A stretch of 7,499 nt of DNA from Phycisphaerales bacterium (GTDB lineage: Bacteria > Planctomycetota > Phycisphaerae > Phycisphaerales > UBA1924). How positions within the stretch are numbered: position 1 is the stretch's first letter; the number at the start of each line of letters is the position of its first letter. The stretch is from NCBI GenBank assembly GCA_029260415.1, contig JAJDDH010000413.1, positions 1 through 7,499 on the forward strand. Direction: 5' to 3'. Made by a program: the position numbers and the translations under genes. This document shows positions 1-4,663 of this stretch, in pieces. The notes under the pieces are model-generated. The model had not been told where the DNA came from and did not search any database. It saw only the letters and a program-made list of their open reading frames with translations.

Positions 1-780
1 CGGTACCAGGTGTACCAGGGCATGCGTCAGATCCTGGGGGTCGAGGCGGACACGTGGCTGACGTCGATGATGTTCATGCCCTCACGTGAGGACCCCGAGA
101 TGCTCGAGGTGATCTCGATCCATGGGCCGCTGGGCATGCGACGCCTGCGCTCGGACGTGGGGGTGCACTTCACGTTCGGGCCTCCGGGGCGGGGCGACAC
201 GGGCGAGGCGCTGTCGTCGGGGGAGATGGACCTGAGCGAGTTCTACGAGCACGACGCGGCGCGCATCGAGTCGCACGTCGCGGGCGGGCAGCTCGTGTAC
301 ACGCTGGCCGACGAGCGTCTCGGGCGGAACGCGACGGTGGACATGCTTACGCTGAGCTGCGATCCGCGCGGGTCGCGCCGGTACGCGACGCCCGAGCGTC
401 CGCGGGGCGGCACGGTGGTGTTCCCCGACGTGCCCGTCAAGACGCTGATCTGTGATGTGCTGATCCACGAGGACGCGTTCGCGGGCAACCCGCCCGAGCT
501 GATCGTGTTCAACCCGGGGGCGCGCGGGCCTGCGAACCCGGCGGACCCGTCGAGGGCGATGGACCGGGTGGAGGCGCCCGAGAAGATTGAGTCGCTGGGG
601 CGAGGTCTGGATCGCGCGGGCCTGGGCGAGATGCCGCGCTATACCGAGATGGTGGAGCGGGTCAGCGCCAAGTTCGGGCGCGACCCGGGGCAGCTGCGGG
701 TGTTCCGCCTGCGGATGAGCTACCCGGTGCAGGGGTTTCAGTTCGTGCTGGCGTTTGATGCGGTGAATCGTCCGGAGTGA
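1..780 (+). CDS. Hypothetical protein, 5' end cut by window edge
   Basis: The reading frame is open from the first base and ends at TGA 778-780, giving 259 visible residues. A GTG at 10 and an ATG at 22 are in frame, but neither has a Shine-Dalgarno (SD) sequence visible, and the frame continues to the left edge, so I treat the gene as 5'-partial. The visible part looks soluble: no signal peptide or membrane segment, alternating hydrophobic/charged stretches suggesting beta-strands, an acidic N-terminal half, and a Pro/Gly/Ala-rich linker near residues 170-190. The linker is followed by a probable helix (EKIESLGRGL) and a hydrophobic C-terminal strand (GFQFVLAFDAV). I do not recognise the family and see no catalytic signature. 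Codon use with G/C third positions matches the neighbours. It converges on rplS across a 102-bp gap. I am fairly sure it is coding because the frame is long and the opposite-strand frames read as Arg/Pro-rich shadows. No function is proposed. Confidence 0.72.
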   Translation, partial: RYQVYQGMRQILGVEADTWLTSMMFMPSREDPEMLEVISIHGPLGMRRLRSDVGVHFTFGPPGRGDTGEALSSGEMDLSEFYEHDAARIESHVAGGQLVYTLADERLGRNATVDMLTLSCDPRGSRRYATPERPRGGTVVFPDVPVKTLICDVLIHEDAFAGNPPELIVFNPGARGPANPADPSRAMDRVEAPEKIESLGRGLDRAGLGEMPRYTEMVERVSAKFGRDPGQLRVFRLRMSYPVQGFQFVLAFDAVNRPE

Positions 781-807
781 CGCTCGGTCTTGCGTCCCCC
801 CACGGGC

Positions 808-843
808 AAAAAAAGAAACGCCCGGGCATCGCTGCCCGGGCGT
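808..843 (-). terminator. Rho-independent terminator of rplS (minus strand)
   Basis: A perfect 11-bp GC-rich stem pairs 818-828 with 833-843 around the loop TCGC. Read on the minus strand, the stem is followed by TTTCTTTTTTT (complement of 808-818), the classic U-tract. It lies about 40 bases past the rplS stop at 883. On the plus strand the hairpin is followed by a mixed CGTCTCTCG sequence with no U-run, so it should terminate the minus-strand rplS unit efficiently and the plus-strand gene ending at 780 poorly or not at all. Confidence 0.93.
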
Positions 844-882
844 CGTCTCTCGTTCGTCTCGGTTCGCTCGCCGAAACGCTTG

Positions 883-1275
883 TTATCGCTGAATGGTCTT
901 CTGGCCCTCGACGTGCTTCATGCCGCGACGGCGGTCGCGGAGGCGACGGCTCTTGCCCACGCGGTCGCGCAGGAAGTAGAGCTTGGCCCGGCGGGCGTCG
1001 GCCCGGCGCACGACCTCGACGGTCGCGATCGAGGGGGAGTTGAGGGGCCAGGTCCGCTCGATGCCGATGTCGTCGGAGACGCGTCGGACGGTGATCATCT
1101 CGTTGATGCCGCGCCCCTTGCGGGAGATGAGCACGCCGGAGAAGACCTGGATGCGCTCTTTCTCGCCCTCACGGATGCGGACGTGGACGTTGATCGTGTC
1201 GCCGATGTCGAAGCGCGGGAGATCCGTCTTCAGGGCGTCGGCGTTGATGGACTCGATCAGCTGTTGCGTGCCCAT
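883..1275 (-). CDS. rplS: 50S ribosomal protein L19 (bL19)
   Basis: A 130-residue protein with the bL19 signature throughout: the N-terminal FDIGDTINVHVRIREGEKER block (residues 22-41), IQVFSGVLISRKGRGINE (42-59), TVRRVSDDIGIERTWPLNSP (62-81) and VEVVRRADARRAKLYFLRDR (86-105). It then has a very basic tail (KSRRLRDRRRGMK). L19 sits at the 30S-50S interface of the large subunit. Typical bL19 is about 115 residues, so this copy carries a modest C-terminal extension (roughly 106-130). The start chosen is ATG at 1275 because AGGAG lies 7 bases upstream. The in-frame ATG at 1290 would place that same SD inside the gene. The protein is last in the minus-strand order trmD, small membrane protein, rplS, and a strong terminator follows the stop. 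The 95-base gap before it holds a GC hairpin and a possible internal promoter, so it may also be expressed separately from trmD. Confidence 0.97.
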   Translation of the reverse strand: MGTQQLIESINADALKTDLPRFDIGDTINVHVRIREGEKERIQVFSGVLISRKGRGINEMITVRRVSDDIGIERTWPLNSPSIATVEVVRRADARRAKLYFLRDRVGKSRRLRDRRRGMKHVEGQKTIQR

Positions 1276-1282
1276 ATCGGGG

Positions 1283-1287
1283 CTCCT
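1283..1287 (-). promoter_or_regulatory. rplS ribosome-binding site
   Basis: The minus strand reads AGGAG, then 7 bases, then ATG (1275). This decides the start against the in-frame ATG at 1290, which overlaps the SD itself. Confidence 0.85.
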
Positions 1288-1303
1288 CATCTCGTGCGGG
1301 TCA

Positions 1304-1342
1304 GGCCCCGGGGAGCAGGGGCCCTCGGGGACGGGAAGGGTA
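1304..1342 (-). promoter_or_regulatory. Possible internal promoter and leader hairpin of rplS
   Basis: On the minus strand TACCCT (1342-1337) fits a TANNNT -10 element. A TCGACG, four of six matches to TTGACA, lies 17 bases further upstream (about 1365-1360). Transcription would begin near 1330, just before a 6-bp GC stem (1304-1309 with 1318-1323) that precedes the rplS SD. Ribosomal protein leaders often carry regulatory hairpins, but I do not recognise a named leader here. Both elements are weak enough to be chance in GC-rich DNA. Confidence 0.28.
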
Positions 1343-1370
1343 GGCAGGATTCGGGCAGTCGTCGAGGGCT

Positions 1371-1763
1371 CTATGGGCCTCCGAGCTGGCCCCGGACCGG
1401 GGACAGGGCGAGCGCGACCACAGTGATGAGCCCCAGGAGCGTCCCAAAGGGCAGGTACCAGAGGCACAGGCAGGTCGCCGCCACCAGCGCCCACCAGGAG
1501 GCGGGCTGGGGGCGAACCGCAAACCAGAGGCTCGCGAGCGTCAGGGAGGAGCCAAGGGCGACATGGATGGTCATAAAGAGTATCGATCGGGGTTGGAGCC
1601 CGATGCCCTCGACGAGCCTGGACCACGGGCCGAGCTGGCCCGCGAATCGACCGGATTTGGGCGTGACGTAATCGCCGGCGATGAGGGCGTGGGCCCCGTC
1701 GAAGGTGAGCCAGGCTCCGAGGACGAGAGCGCACCCTGAGGCGATGAATCCCGACCAGTGCAT
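1371..1763 (-). CDS. Small integral membrane protein of unknown function
   Basis: This 130-residue protein has about four hydrophobic segments: residues 5-28 (which may include a short hydrophilic break), 60-83, and two more spanning roughly 90-107 and 108-120. The loop at 31-58 is more polar and contains GDYVTPKSGRFAGQLGPWS; the C-terminus is short and polar. ATG 1763 starts 14 bases after the trmD stop (1778-1780), with no clear SD, so translational coupling to trmD is plausible. It ends 95 bases before rplS. The frame overlaps long antisense and alternative-frame ORFs. The amphipathic, Trp/Leu/Ala-rich residue pattern is that of a real membrane protein, whereas the alternatives are Arg/Pro-rich. 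I do not recognise the family. Its place inside the trmD-rplS unit suggests co-expression rather than a function in translation. Confidence 0.72.
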   Translation of the reverse strand: MHWSGFIASGCALVLGAWLTFDGAHALIAGDYVTPKSGRFAGQLGPWSRLVEGIGLQPRSILFMTIHVALGSSLTLASLWFAVRPQPASWWALVAATCLCLWYLPFGTLLGLITVVALALSPVRGQLGGP

Positions 1764-1777
1764 GGATCGAGTGTAGT

Positions 1778-2581
1778 TCAGGGCTCGAGCAGGTCGGGCC
1801 TGCGAGCCCGGGTCCGGGCGGCCATCTGCTCCAGGCGCCAGCGGGCGACGGCCTCGTGATCGCCGCTGAGCAGGGCCTCGGGCACGTCGAGCCCCTCCCA
1901 GGAGCGGGGGCGGGTGTAGTGGGGGCAGTCGAGCAGGCGGGCGCCGTCCGGGATGCCCAGCTCGCGTTTGAGCTTGGCGAGGCGTTTGGGGGGCAGGTCG
2001 TTGCCGTCGGGGTCGGTGGTGGGGGGGAAGCCGAAGCTGTCCTGGACGGCGGACGCGTCGTCGCCCAGCACGCCGGGCTGGAGTCGGGCGATGGCGTCGA
2101 TGAGGACCATGGCGCCCAGCTCGCCTCCGGAGAGGACGTAGTCGCCGATGGAGATCTCGAGCGGGGAGAGCTTCTCGATGACGCGTTCGTCGATGCCCTC
2201 GTAGTGCCCGGCGAGGATGAGCAGGCGGGGCCTGGCCGCGAGGTCTTCGACGAGCGCCTGGTCGAGACGCTGTCCCTGGGGGGTCATGAGGATGCGGGTC
2301 GCGGGGCGGGGGTCCTGCGCTTCAGCGTGGGCGACAGCGTCCCAGACGGGCTGACACATCATGACCATGCCGGGCCCGCCTCCGAAGGGGCGGTCGTCGG
2401 TCTTGTTGTGCTTGTTGTCGGCGAAGTCGCGGACGTTGGTGGGGCGGATCTCGATCGCGCCCGAGGCCTGCGCGCGGGCCGGGATGGAGACGCCCAACGC
2501 GCCGGGAGGCTCGTGGGTGAACATCTCGGGAAACGTGGTGAGCACGTCGATGCGGAGGGGCTGGCGGGTCGGGTCGGGCAC
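1778..2581 (-). CDS. trmD: tRNA (guanine-N1)-methyltransferase TrmD
   Basis: TrmD methylates G37 next to the anticodon (m1G37) using S-adenosylmethionine and prevents +1 frameshifting. It belongs to the SPOUT class with a trefoil-knot SAM site and acts as a homodimer. Counting from GTG 2581 (267 residues), visible blocks are RIDVLTTFPEMF (10-21), DDRPFGGGPGM (62-72), LAGHYEGIDERV (123-134), the knot motif EISIGDYVLSGGELGAM (142-158) and LLDCPHYTRP (216-225). R166 and D181 match the catalytic Arg and Asp of characterised TrmD (R154/D169 in Haemophilus numbering; both show the same 12-residue offset). After D181-S182-F183 comes an insert of about 29 residues before LLDCPHY, where family members normally have about three. 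The exact start is uncertain. The homologous N-terminus begins at L9 or R10, encoded CTC-CGC, which is not a start. GTG 2581 is the nearest start codon but has no SD. The frame stays open to a GTG at 2665. Confidence 0.95.
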   Translation of the reverse strand: MPDPTRQPLRIDVLTTFPEMFTHEPPGALGVSIPARAQASGAIEIRPTNVRDFADNKHNKTDDRPFGGGPGMVMMCQPVWDAVAHAEAQDPRPATRILMTPQGQRLDQALVEDLAARPRLLILAGHYEGIDERVIEKLSPLEISIGDYVLSGGELGAMVLIDAIARLQPGVLGDDASAVQDSFGFPPTTDPDGNDLPPKRLAKLKRELGIPDGARLLDCPHYTRPRSWEGLDVPEALLSGDHEAVARWRLEQMAARTRARRPDLLEP

Positions 2582-2601
2582 GGGGGATTGTTGGGGACGC
2601 G

Positions 2602-2619
2602 CCGGGCGTTGTCGCCCGG
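2602..2619. other. Hairpin in the trmD / NTF2-like divergent spacer
   Basis: CCGGGCG (2602-2608) and CGCCCGG (2613-2619) form a perfect 7-bp inverted repeat around TTGT. No T-tract follows on either strand, so it is not an intrinsic terminator. It sits 21 bases upstream of the trmD start and just before a TAGAGT (2620-2625) that could be a -10 element for the plus-strand gene. It could be an operator or a leader hairpin of trmD. The function is unknown. Confidence 0.4.
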
Positions 2620-2625
2620 TAGAGT
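2620..2625 (+). promoter_or_regulatory. Possible -10 element of the NTF2-like gene
   Basis: TAGAGT fits a TANNNT -10 pattern about 100 bases upstream of the ATG at 2726, within the 144-base divergent spacer. No convincing -35 is found at 16-18 bases upstream; TTGGGG at 2591-2596 is 23 bases away. Weak candidate only. Confidence 0.2.
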
Positions 2626-2712
2626 GGGTCCGGGCGGGAGGGCTCGCTCGCCCCGATGTGTGCACGAGCCGTGCGGTGACCGCGCCCAGCCACCCGGCGG
2701 GGCGTGGACCAC

Positions 2713-2718
2713 GGAGAG
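2713..2718 (+). promoter_or_regulatory. Ribosome-binding site of the NTF2-like gene
   Basis: GGAGAG ends 7 bases before ATG 2726. It fixes this start against the very long in-frame upstream extension that runs antisense through trmD. Confidence 0.75.
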
Positions 2719-2725
2719 ATCAGCG

Positions 2726-3103
2726 ATGACGGCAACGGTGAGCGATCGGGACGCGATCGGGGGTGTTCTGGACCAGTACATGGACGCGGCCCGCTCGGGG
2801 CTGGAGGCGGACTTCAGGAGAGATGTCTTCCGCGAGGACGCGACCATCTGCGGGTACGTCGGGGACGAGCTGTTCTCCGCGCCCATCGCGGCGTTCTACG
2901 AGTGGAACACCGAGAACGGCCCGGCAAAGGACGTGACCGGCGAGACCGTCAGCGTCGATGTTGCGGGGACCATCGCGACGGCCCGCATGGAGATCCACAA
3001 CTGGACCGGGCACCGGTTCACCGACATGTTCACGCTGCTCAAGAGCGGCGACCAGTGGCGGGTGGTGAACAAGGTGTTCTACATGCACCCCGGGGGCGCG
3101 TGA
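2726..3103 (+). CDS. NTF2-like (SnoaL/lumazine-binding type) protein
   Basis: This 125-residue protein matches the NTF2-like cone fold, most closely the small group named putative lumazine-binding. N-terminal helices (residues 7-28, DAIGGVLDQYMDAARSG) are followed by FRRDVFREDATICGYVGDEL (30-49), a helix (52-62), a strand DVAGTIATARMEIHN (78-92) and the closing pair GHRFTDMFTLLKSGDQWRVVNKVFY (95-119). The terminal pattern F-D-F-L-K-G-W-V-NK-F is characteristic. Such proteins bind small ligands or act as cyclases, isomerases or simple dimerisation modules. No specific substrate can be named, and a free-standing NTF2 domain does not by itself imply enzymatic activity. No signal peptide is visible, so it is likely cytoplasmic. 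The start is ATG 2726 behind GGAGAG. It is the only plus-strand gene within the S16-TrmD-L19 locus, diverging from trmD and converging on rpsP. Confidence 0.86.
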   Translation: MTATVSDRDAIGGVLDQYMDAARSGLEADFRRDVFREDATICGYVGDELFSAPIAAFYEWNTENGPAKDVTGETVSVDVAGTIATARMEIHNWTGHRFTDMFTLLKSGDQWRVVNKVFYMHPGGA

Positions 3104-3124
3104 GCGCGGAGTTCATCAATGAAA

Positions 3125-3152
3125 CAGGCCCCGCGACGGATCGCGGGGCCTG
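3125..3152. terminator. Hairpin between convergent NTF2-like gene and rpsP, probable bidirectional terminator
   Basis: A perfect 12-bp GC-rich stem pairs 3125-3136 with 3141-3152 around a four-base CGGA loop. It lies 21 bases past the NTF2-like stop and 31 bases past the rpsP stop. On the minus strand the stem is followed by TTTCATT, a poor U-tract; on the plus strand by CAGTTCAAG, no tract. Position between convergent stops supports a terminator role, better for rpsP than for the plus-strand gene. Confidence 0.7.
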
Positions 3153-3183
3153 CAGTTCAAGCGAGTGATGTGCGGTCTGAGGA

Positions 3184-3621
3184 TTACTCCTCCGACGCGG
3201 CTTCCTCGGCGGCCTTGGCCTCGGCGGCGGCCTTGGCCTCGGCTTCGGCGGCAGCGGCCGCTGCTGCGGCGGCGTCGTCCTCGGCCTTCTTCTTGGCCGC
3301 CTTCTCAGCAAGGACCTTGGCGACGCGGGCGTTGGCGTCCTCGCGGCGCTTCTCCCACGCGGCCTTCATCTTGTCGGGCAGCAGGTCGTTCTTGCCCAGC
3401 AGGTCCTCGACCGTCTCGGAGGGCTGGGCGCCCTGGCTGAGCCAGTACTGGATGCGGTCGCCCTTGAGCTCCATGATCTTGCCCTCCTCGGTCGCGAGGG
3501 GGTCGAACCAGCCCAGGGGCTCGATCACGCGCCCGTTGCGCCGGGTGCGCTGATCGATCGCGTTGATGCGGAAGAAGGGGCGATGCCGACGGCCGAGACG
3601 CTGCATGCGGATGCGAACCAT
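3184..3621 (-). CDS. rpsP: 30S ribosomal protein S16 (bS16) with Ala-rich tail
   Basis: S16 is an early-assembling protein of the 30S body. The 145-residue product begins MVRIRMQRLGRRHRPFFRI, the hallmark S16 N-terminus. It continues with NAIDQRTRRNGRVIEPLGWFDP (20-41) and the helix/strand block ELKGDRIQYWLSQGAQPSETVEDLL (51-75). The conserved core ends near residue 85, where bacterial S16 normally stops or nearly so. Here a helix rich in Lys/Glu/Ala follows (86-114), and then an Ala/Glu/Lys tract at about 115-145 with nine consecutive alanines (117-125) and an acidic end (EEAASEE). Extended S16 tails are known in several phyla; a ribosomal role for this one is not established. The start is ATG 3621, with GGAG 8 bases upstream; the frame extends to 3723 without supporting signals. 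It is a single-gene unit here, separated from trmD by an opposite-strand gene. Confidence 0.97.
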   Translation of the reverse strand: MVRIRMQRLGRRHRPFFRINAIDQRTRRNGRVIEPLGWFDPLATEEGKIMELKGDRIQYWLSQGAQPSETVEDLLGKNDLLPDKMKAAWEKRREDANARVAKVLAEKAAKKKAEDDAAAAAAAAAEAEAKAAAEAKAAEEAASEE

Positions 3622-3629
3622 GGTGGAGT

Positions 3630-3633
3630 CTCC
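3630..3633 (-). promoter_or_regulatory. rpsP ribosome-binding site
   Basis: GGAG on the minus strand, 8 bases before ATG 3621, sets the S16 start that also agrees with the family N-terminus. Confidence 0.75.
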
Positions 3634-3732
3634 AACTGGCGGGCCGCGCTGGAGCGTCGGCCGGCGGATCTGTCCCGGGGCTGACCGGTGAGAACCGGCT
3701 TTGTCCCTCGACGCGGCGACCATCGACGCGTC

Positions 3733-3742
3733 TGTGTACCCT
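3733..3742 (+). promoter_or_regulatory. Possible -10 region of the dockerin-type protein gene
   Basis: TGTGTACCCT contains a TANNNT hexamer (3737-3742) and shares eight or nine positions with the TGTGTACGCT found upstream of the kinase-like gene (5819-5828). No -35-like hexamer lies at a normal distance (CGGCGA at 17 bp). Weak. Confidence 0.25.
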
Positions 3743-3872
3743 GGGGCCCAGATTGTTGGCCCCGGGCGGGTTCAGATCCAATGAGGACTGCCAGATACGC
3801 CCTCGGTACCCCCCGTTTGGGTCTTGCACAGGGGGAAGACCAGACGAGAGAATGGGGCACTGTTCGAGCGAG

Positions 3873-3877
3873 GGAGG
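3873..3877 (+). promoter_or_regulatory. Ribosome-binding site of the dockerin-type protein gene
   Basis: GGAGG, within AGGGAGG, lies 6 bases before ATG 3884. This near-ideal SD fixes the start over the upstream in-frame TTG at 3824, and the protein then begins with a proper signal peptide. Confidence 0.9.
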
Positions 3878-3883
3878 CTGACC

Positions 3884-4636
3884 ATGAAGCGTGATCTGAT
3901 GACCAGAGCGATCTGCGGGCTTGCTGTGGCGGGCGTCGGGGTTCACGCCTCGGCTCAGGCCGTGTCCCTGGAACTGGTTGCCGACTCGACGGCCTACGCG
4001 GTGGGCGACCCGATTTCGATCGGGGTCTACGCGGCGTGGGACGATAGCGAGGTCGGCGCGCTGCCCGGGGTGATGACGGCCCTGGCGGACTTCAACTTCC
4101 GCGTGGAGACCGAGTCTGGCATCTCGCCCGTGGGCGTGTCGTTCCACCCGATGCTCAACGGGAGCGTGGACGTGATGGACGCGACGGGGGTGGAGATCAG
4201 CGGGTTCCAGCTGCCGCCGTTCTTCATGCTGCCTCTGGATCATTCGAATCCGGTCCTGATCGGGACGATCGCGTGTGAGTCGTTCGGGGGGCCGCTGCTG
4301 AACGAGATTCATTTCGAGGTAACCACTACACCCTCGGTGTCCGTCTTCTTTGACAGCACCGGGTTCACGACGTTCCAGGGCACGATTGGGCAGAACGCCG
4401 TCGCGACATATTCCGTCGAGGTGCTCATCGGTGGTGGGCCGTGCTGCGAGGAGGACCCGTGCAACGCCGCGGACCTGGCGGACCCGTACGGGCAGCTGAA
4501 CTTCGACGACGTCGTGGTGTTCCTGGGCGCGTTCTCGGGCGGGCTGCCCGAGGCGGACCTTGCGTCGCCGTTCGGGTCGCACGACTTCAGCGATATCGCG
4601 GCGTTCCTGACGCTGTTCGGGCAGGGGTGTCCCTGA
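3884..4636 (+). CDS. Secreted protein with C-terminal GC-type dockerin-like domain
   Basis: The 250-residue precursor starts with a signal peptide: basic MKRDLMTR, hydrophobic AICGLAVAGVGV, then an A-Q-A cleavage site at 24-26. The mature part opens with VSLELVADSTAYAVGDPISIGVYA. This resembles the cohesin-like/beta-sandwich N-termini common in exported planctomycete and PEP-CTERM proteins, and beta-strand-like sequence runs to about 182. After a short Gly/Cys linker (GGGPCCEEDPC) come two dockerin-like repeats, residues about 193-219 and 224-249. Each has the form ADL-x2-P-x-G-x2-(N/D)-F-x-D-x3-FL-x2-F, closed by C249 next to the terminal Pro. Tails of this type are annotated in Phycisphaerae as GC-type dockerin domains. 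They are thought to be sorting or attachment modules, but the receptor is not seen here. The Ca-binding Asp pattern differs from cellulosomal dockerins. Expected location is the periplasm, cell surface or exterior. The body's function is unknown. It converges on the hydroxylase gene, 27 bases away. Confidence 0.85.
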   Translation: MKRDLMTRAICGLAVAGVGVHASAQAVSLELVADSTAYAVGDPISIGVYAAWDDSEVGALPGVMTALADFNFRVETESGISPVGVSFHPMLNGSVDVMDATGVEISGFQLPPFFMLPLDHSNPVLIGTIACESFGGPLLNEIHFEVTTTPSVSVFFDSTGFTTFQGTIGQNAVATYSVEVLIGGGPCCEEDPCNAADLADPYGQLNFDDVVVFLGAFSGGLPEADLASPFGSHDFSDIAAFLTLFGQGCP

Positions 4637-4663
4637 GGTTTCAGCGCCGTCCCGGATCGGGTG

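Larger units (their letters stand above)
3622..3883. other. Divergent intergenic region between rpsP and the secreted-protein gene
   Basis: These 262 bases have no credible gene. They contain three short hairpins. The first pairs CCGGT (3685-3689) with ACCGG (3694-3698) around GAGA. The second pairs GGGGCC (3743-3748) with GGCCCC (3758-3763). The third pairs GGTCTT (3820-3825) with AAGACC (3836-3841). A TGTGTACCCT at 3733-3742 could be a -10 region for the plus-strand gene, which would then have an mRNA leader of about 135 bases. I find no convincing rpsP promoter on the minus strand. Confidence 0.5.

Noticed and set aside
808..843. The same hairpin as a terminator for the plus-strand gene ending at 780
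   Set aside because: On the plus strand no U-tract follows the stem; the A-run lies before it, which fits only minus-strand termination.
1856..2725. Long plus-strand frame antisense to trmD, in frame with the NTF2-like gene
   Set aside because: It would add 290 Gly/Val/Glu-rich residues before the NTF2 domain. The trmD product on the other strand is clearly real, and a good SD precedes ATG 2726.
3200..3270. GGC/GCG-rich tract as a microsatellite or repeat array
   Set aside because: It encodes the S16 alanine-rich tail with varied codons; no regular DNA repeat unit is kept.
3305..4582. 425-codon minus-strand frame overlapping rpsP and antisense to the dockerin-type gene
   Set aside because: The residues are Arg/Pro/His-rich in the manner of shadow frames in GC-rich DNA. 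It overlaps the certain rpsP in a different frame and the signal-peptide-bearing gene on the other strand.
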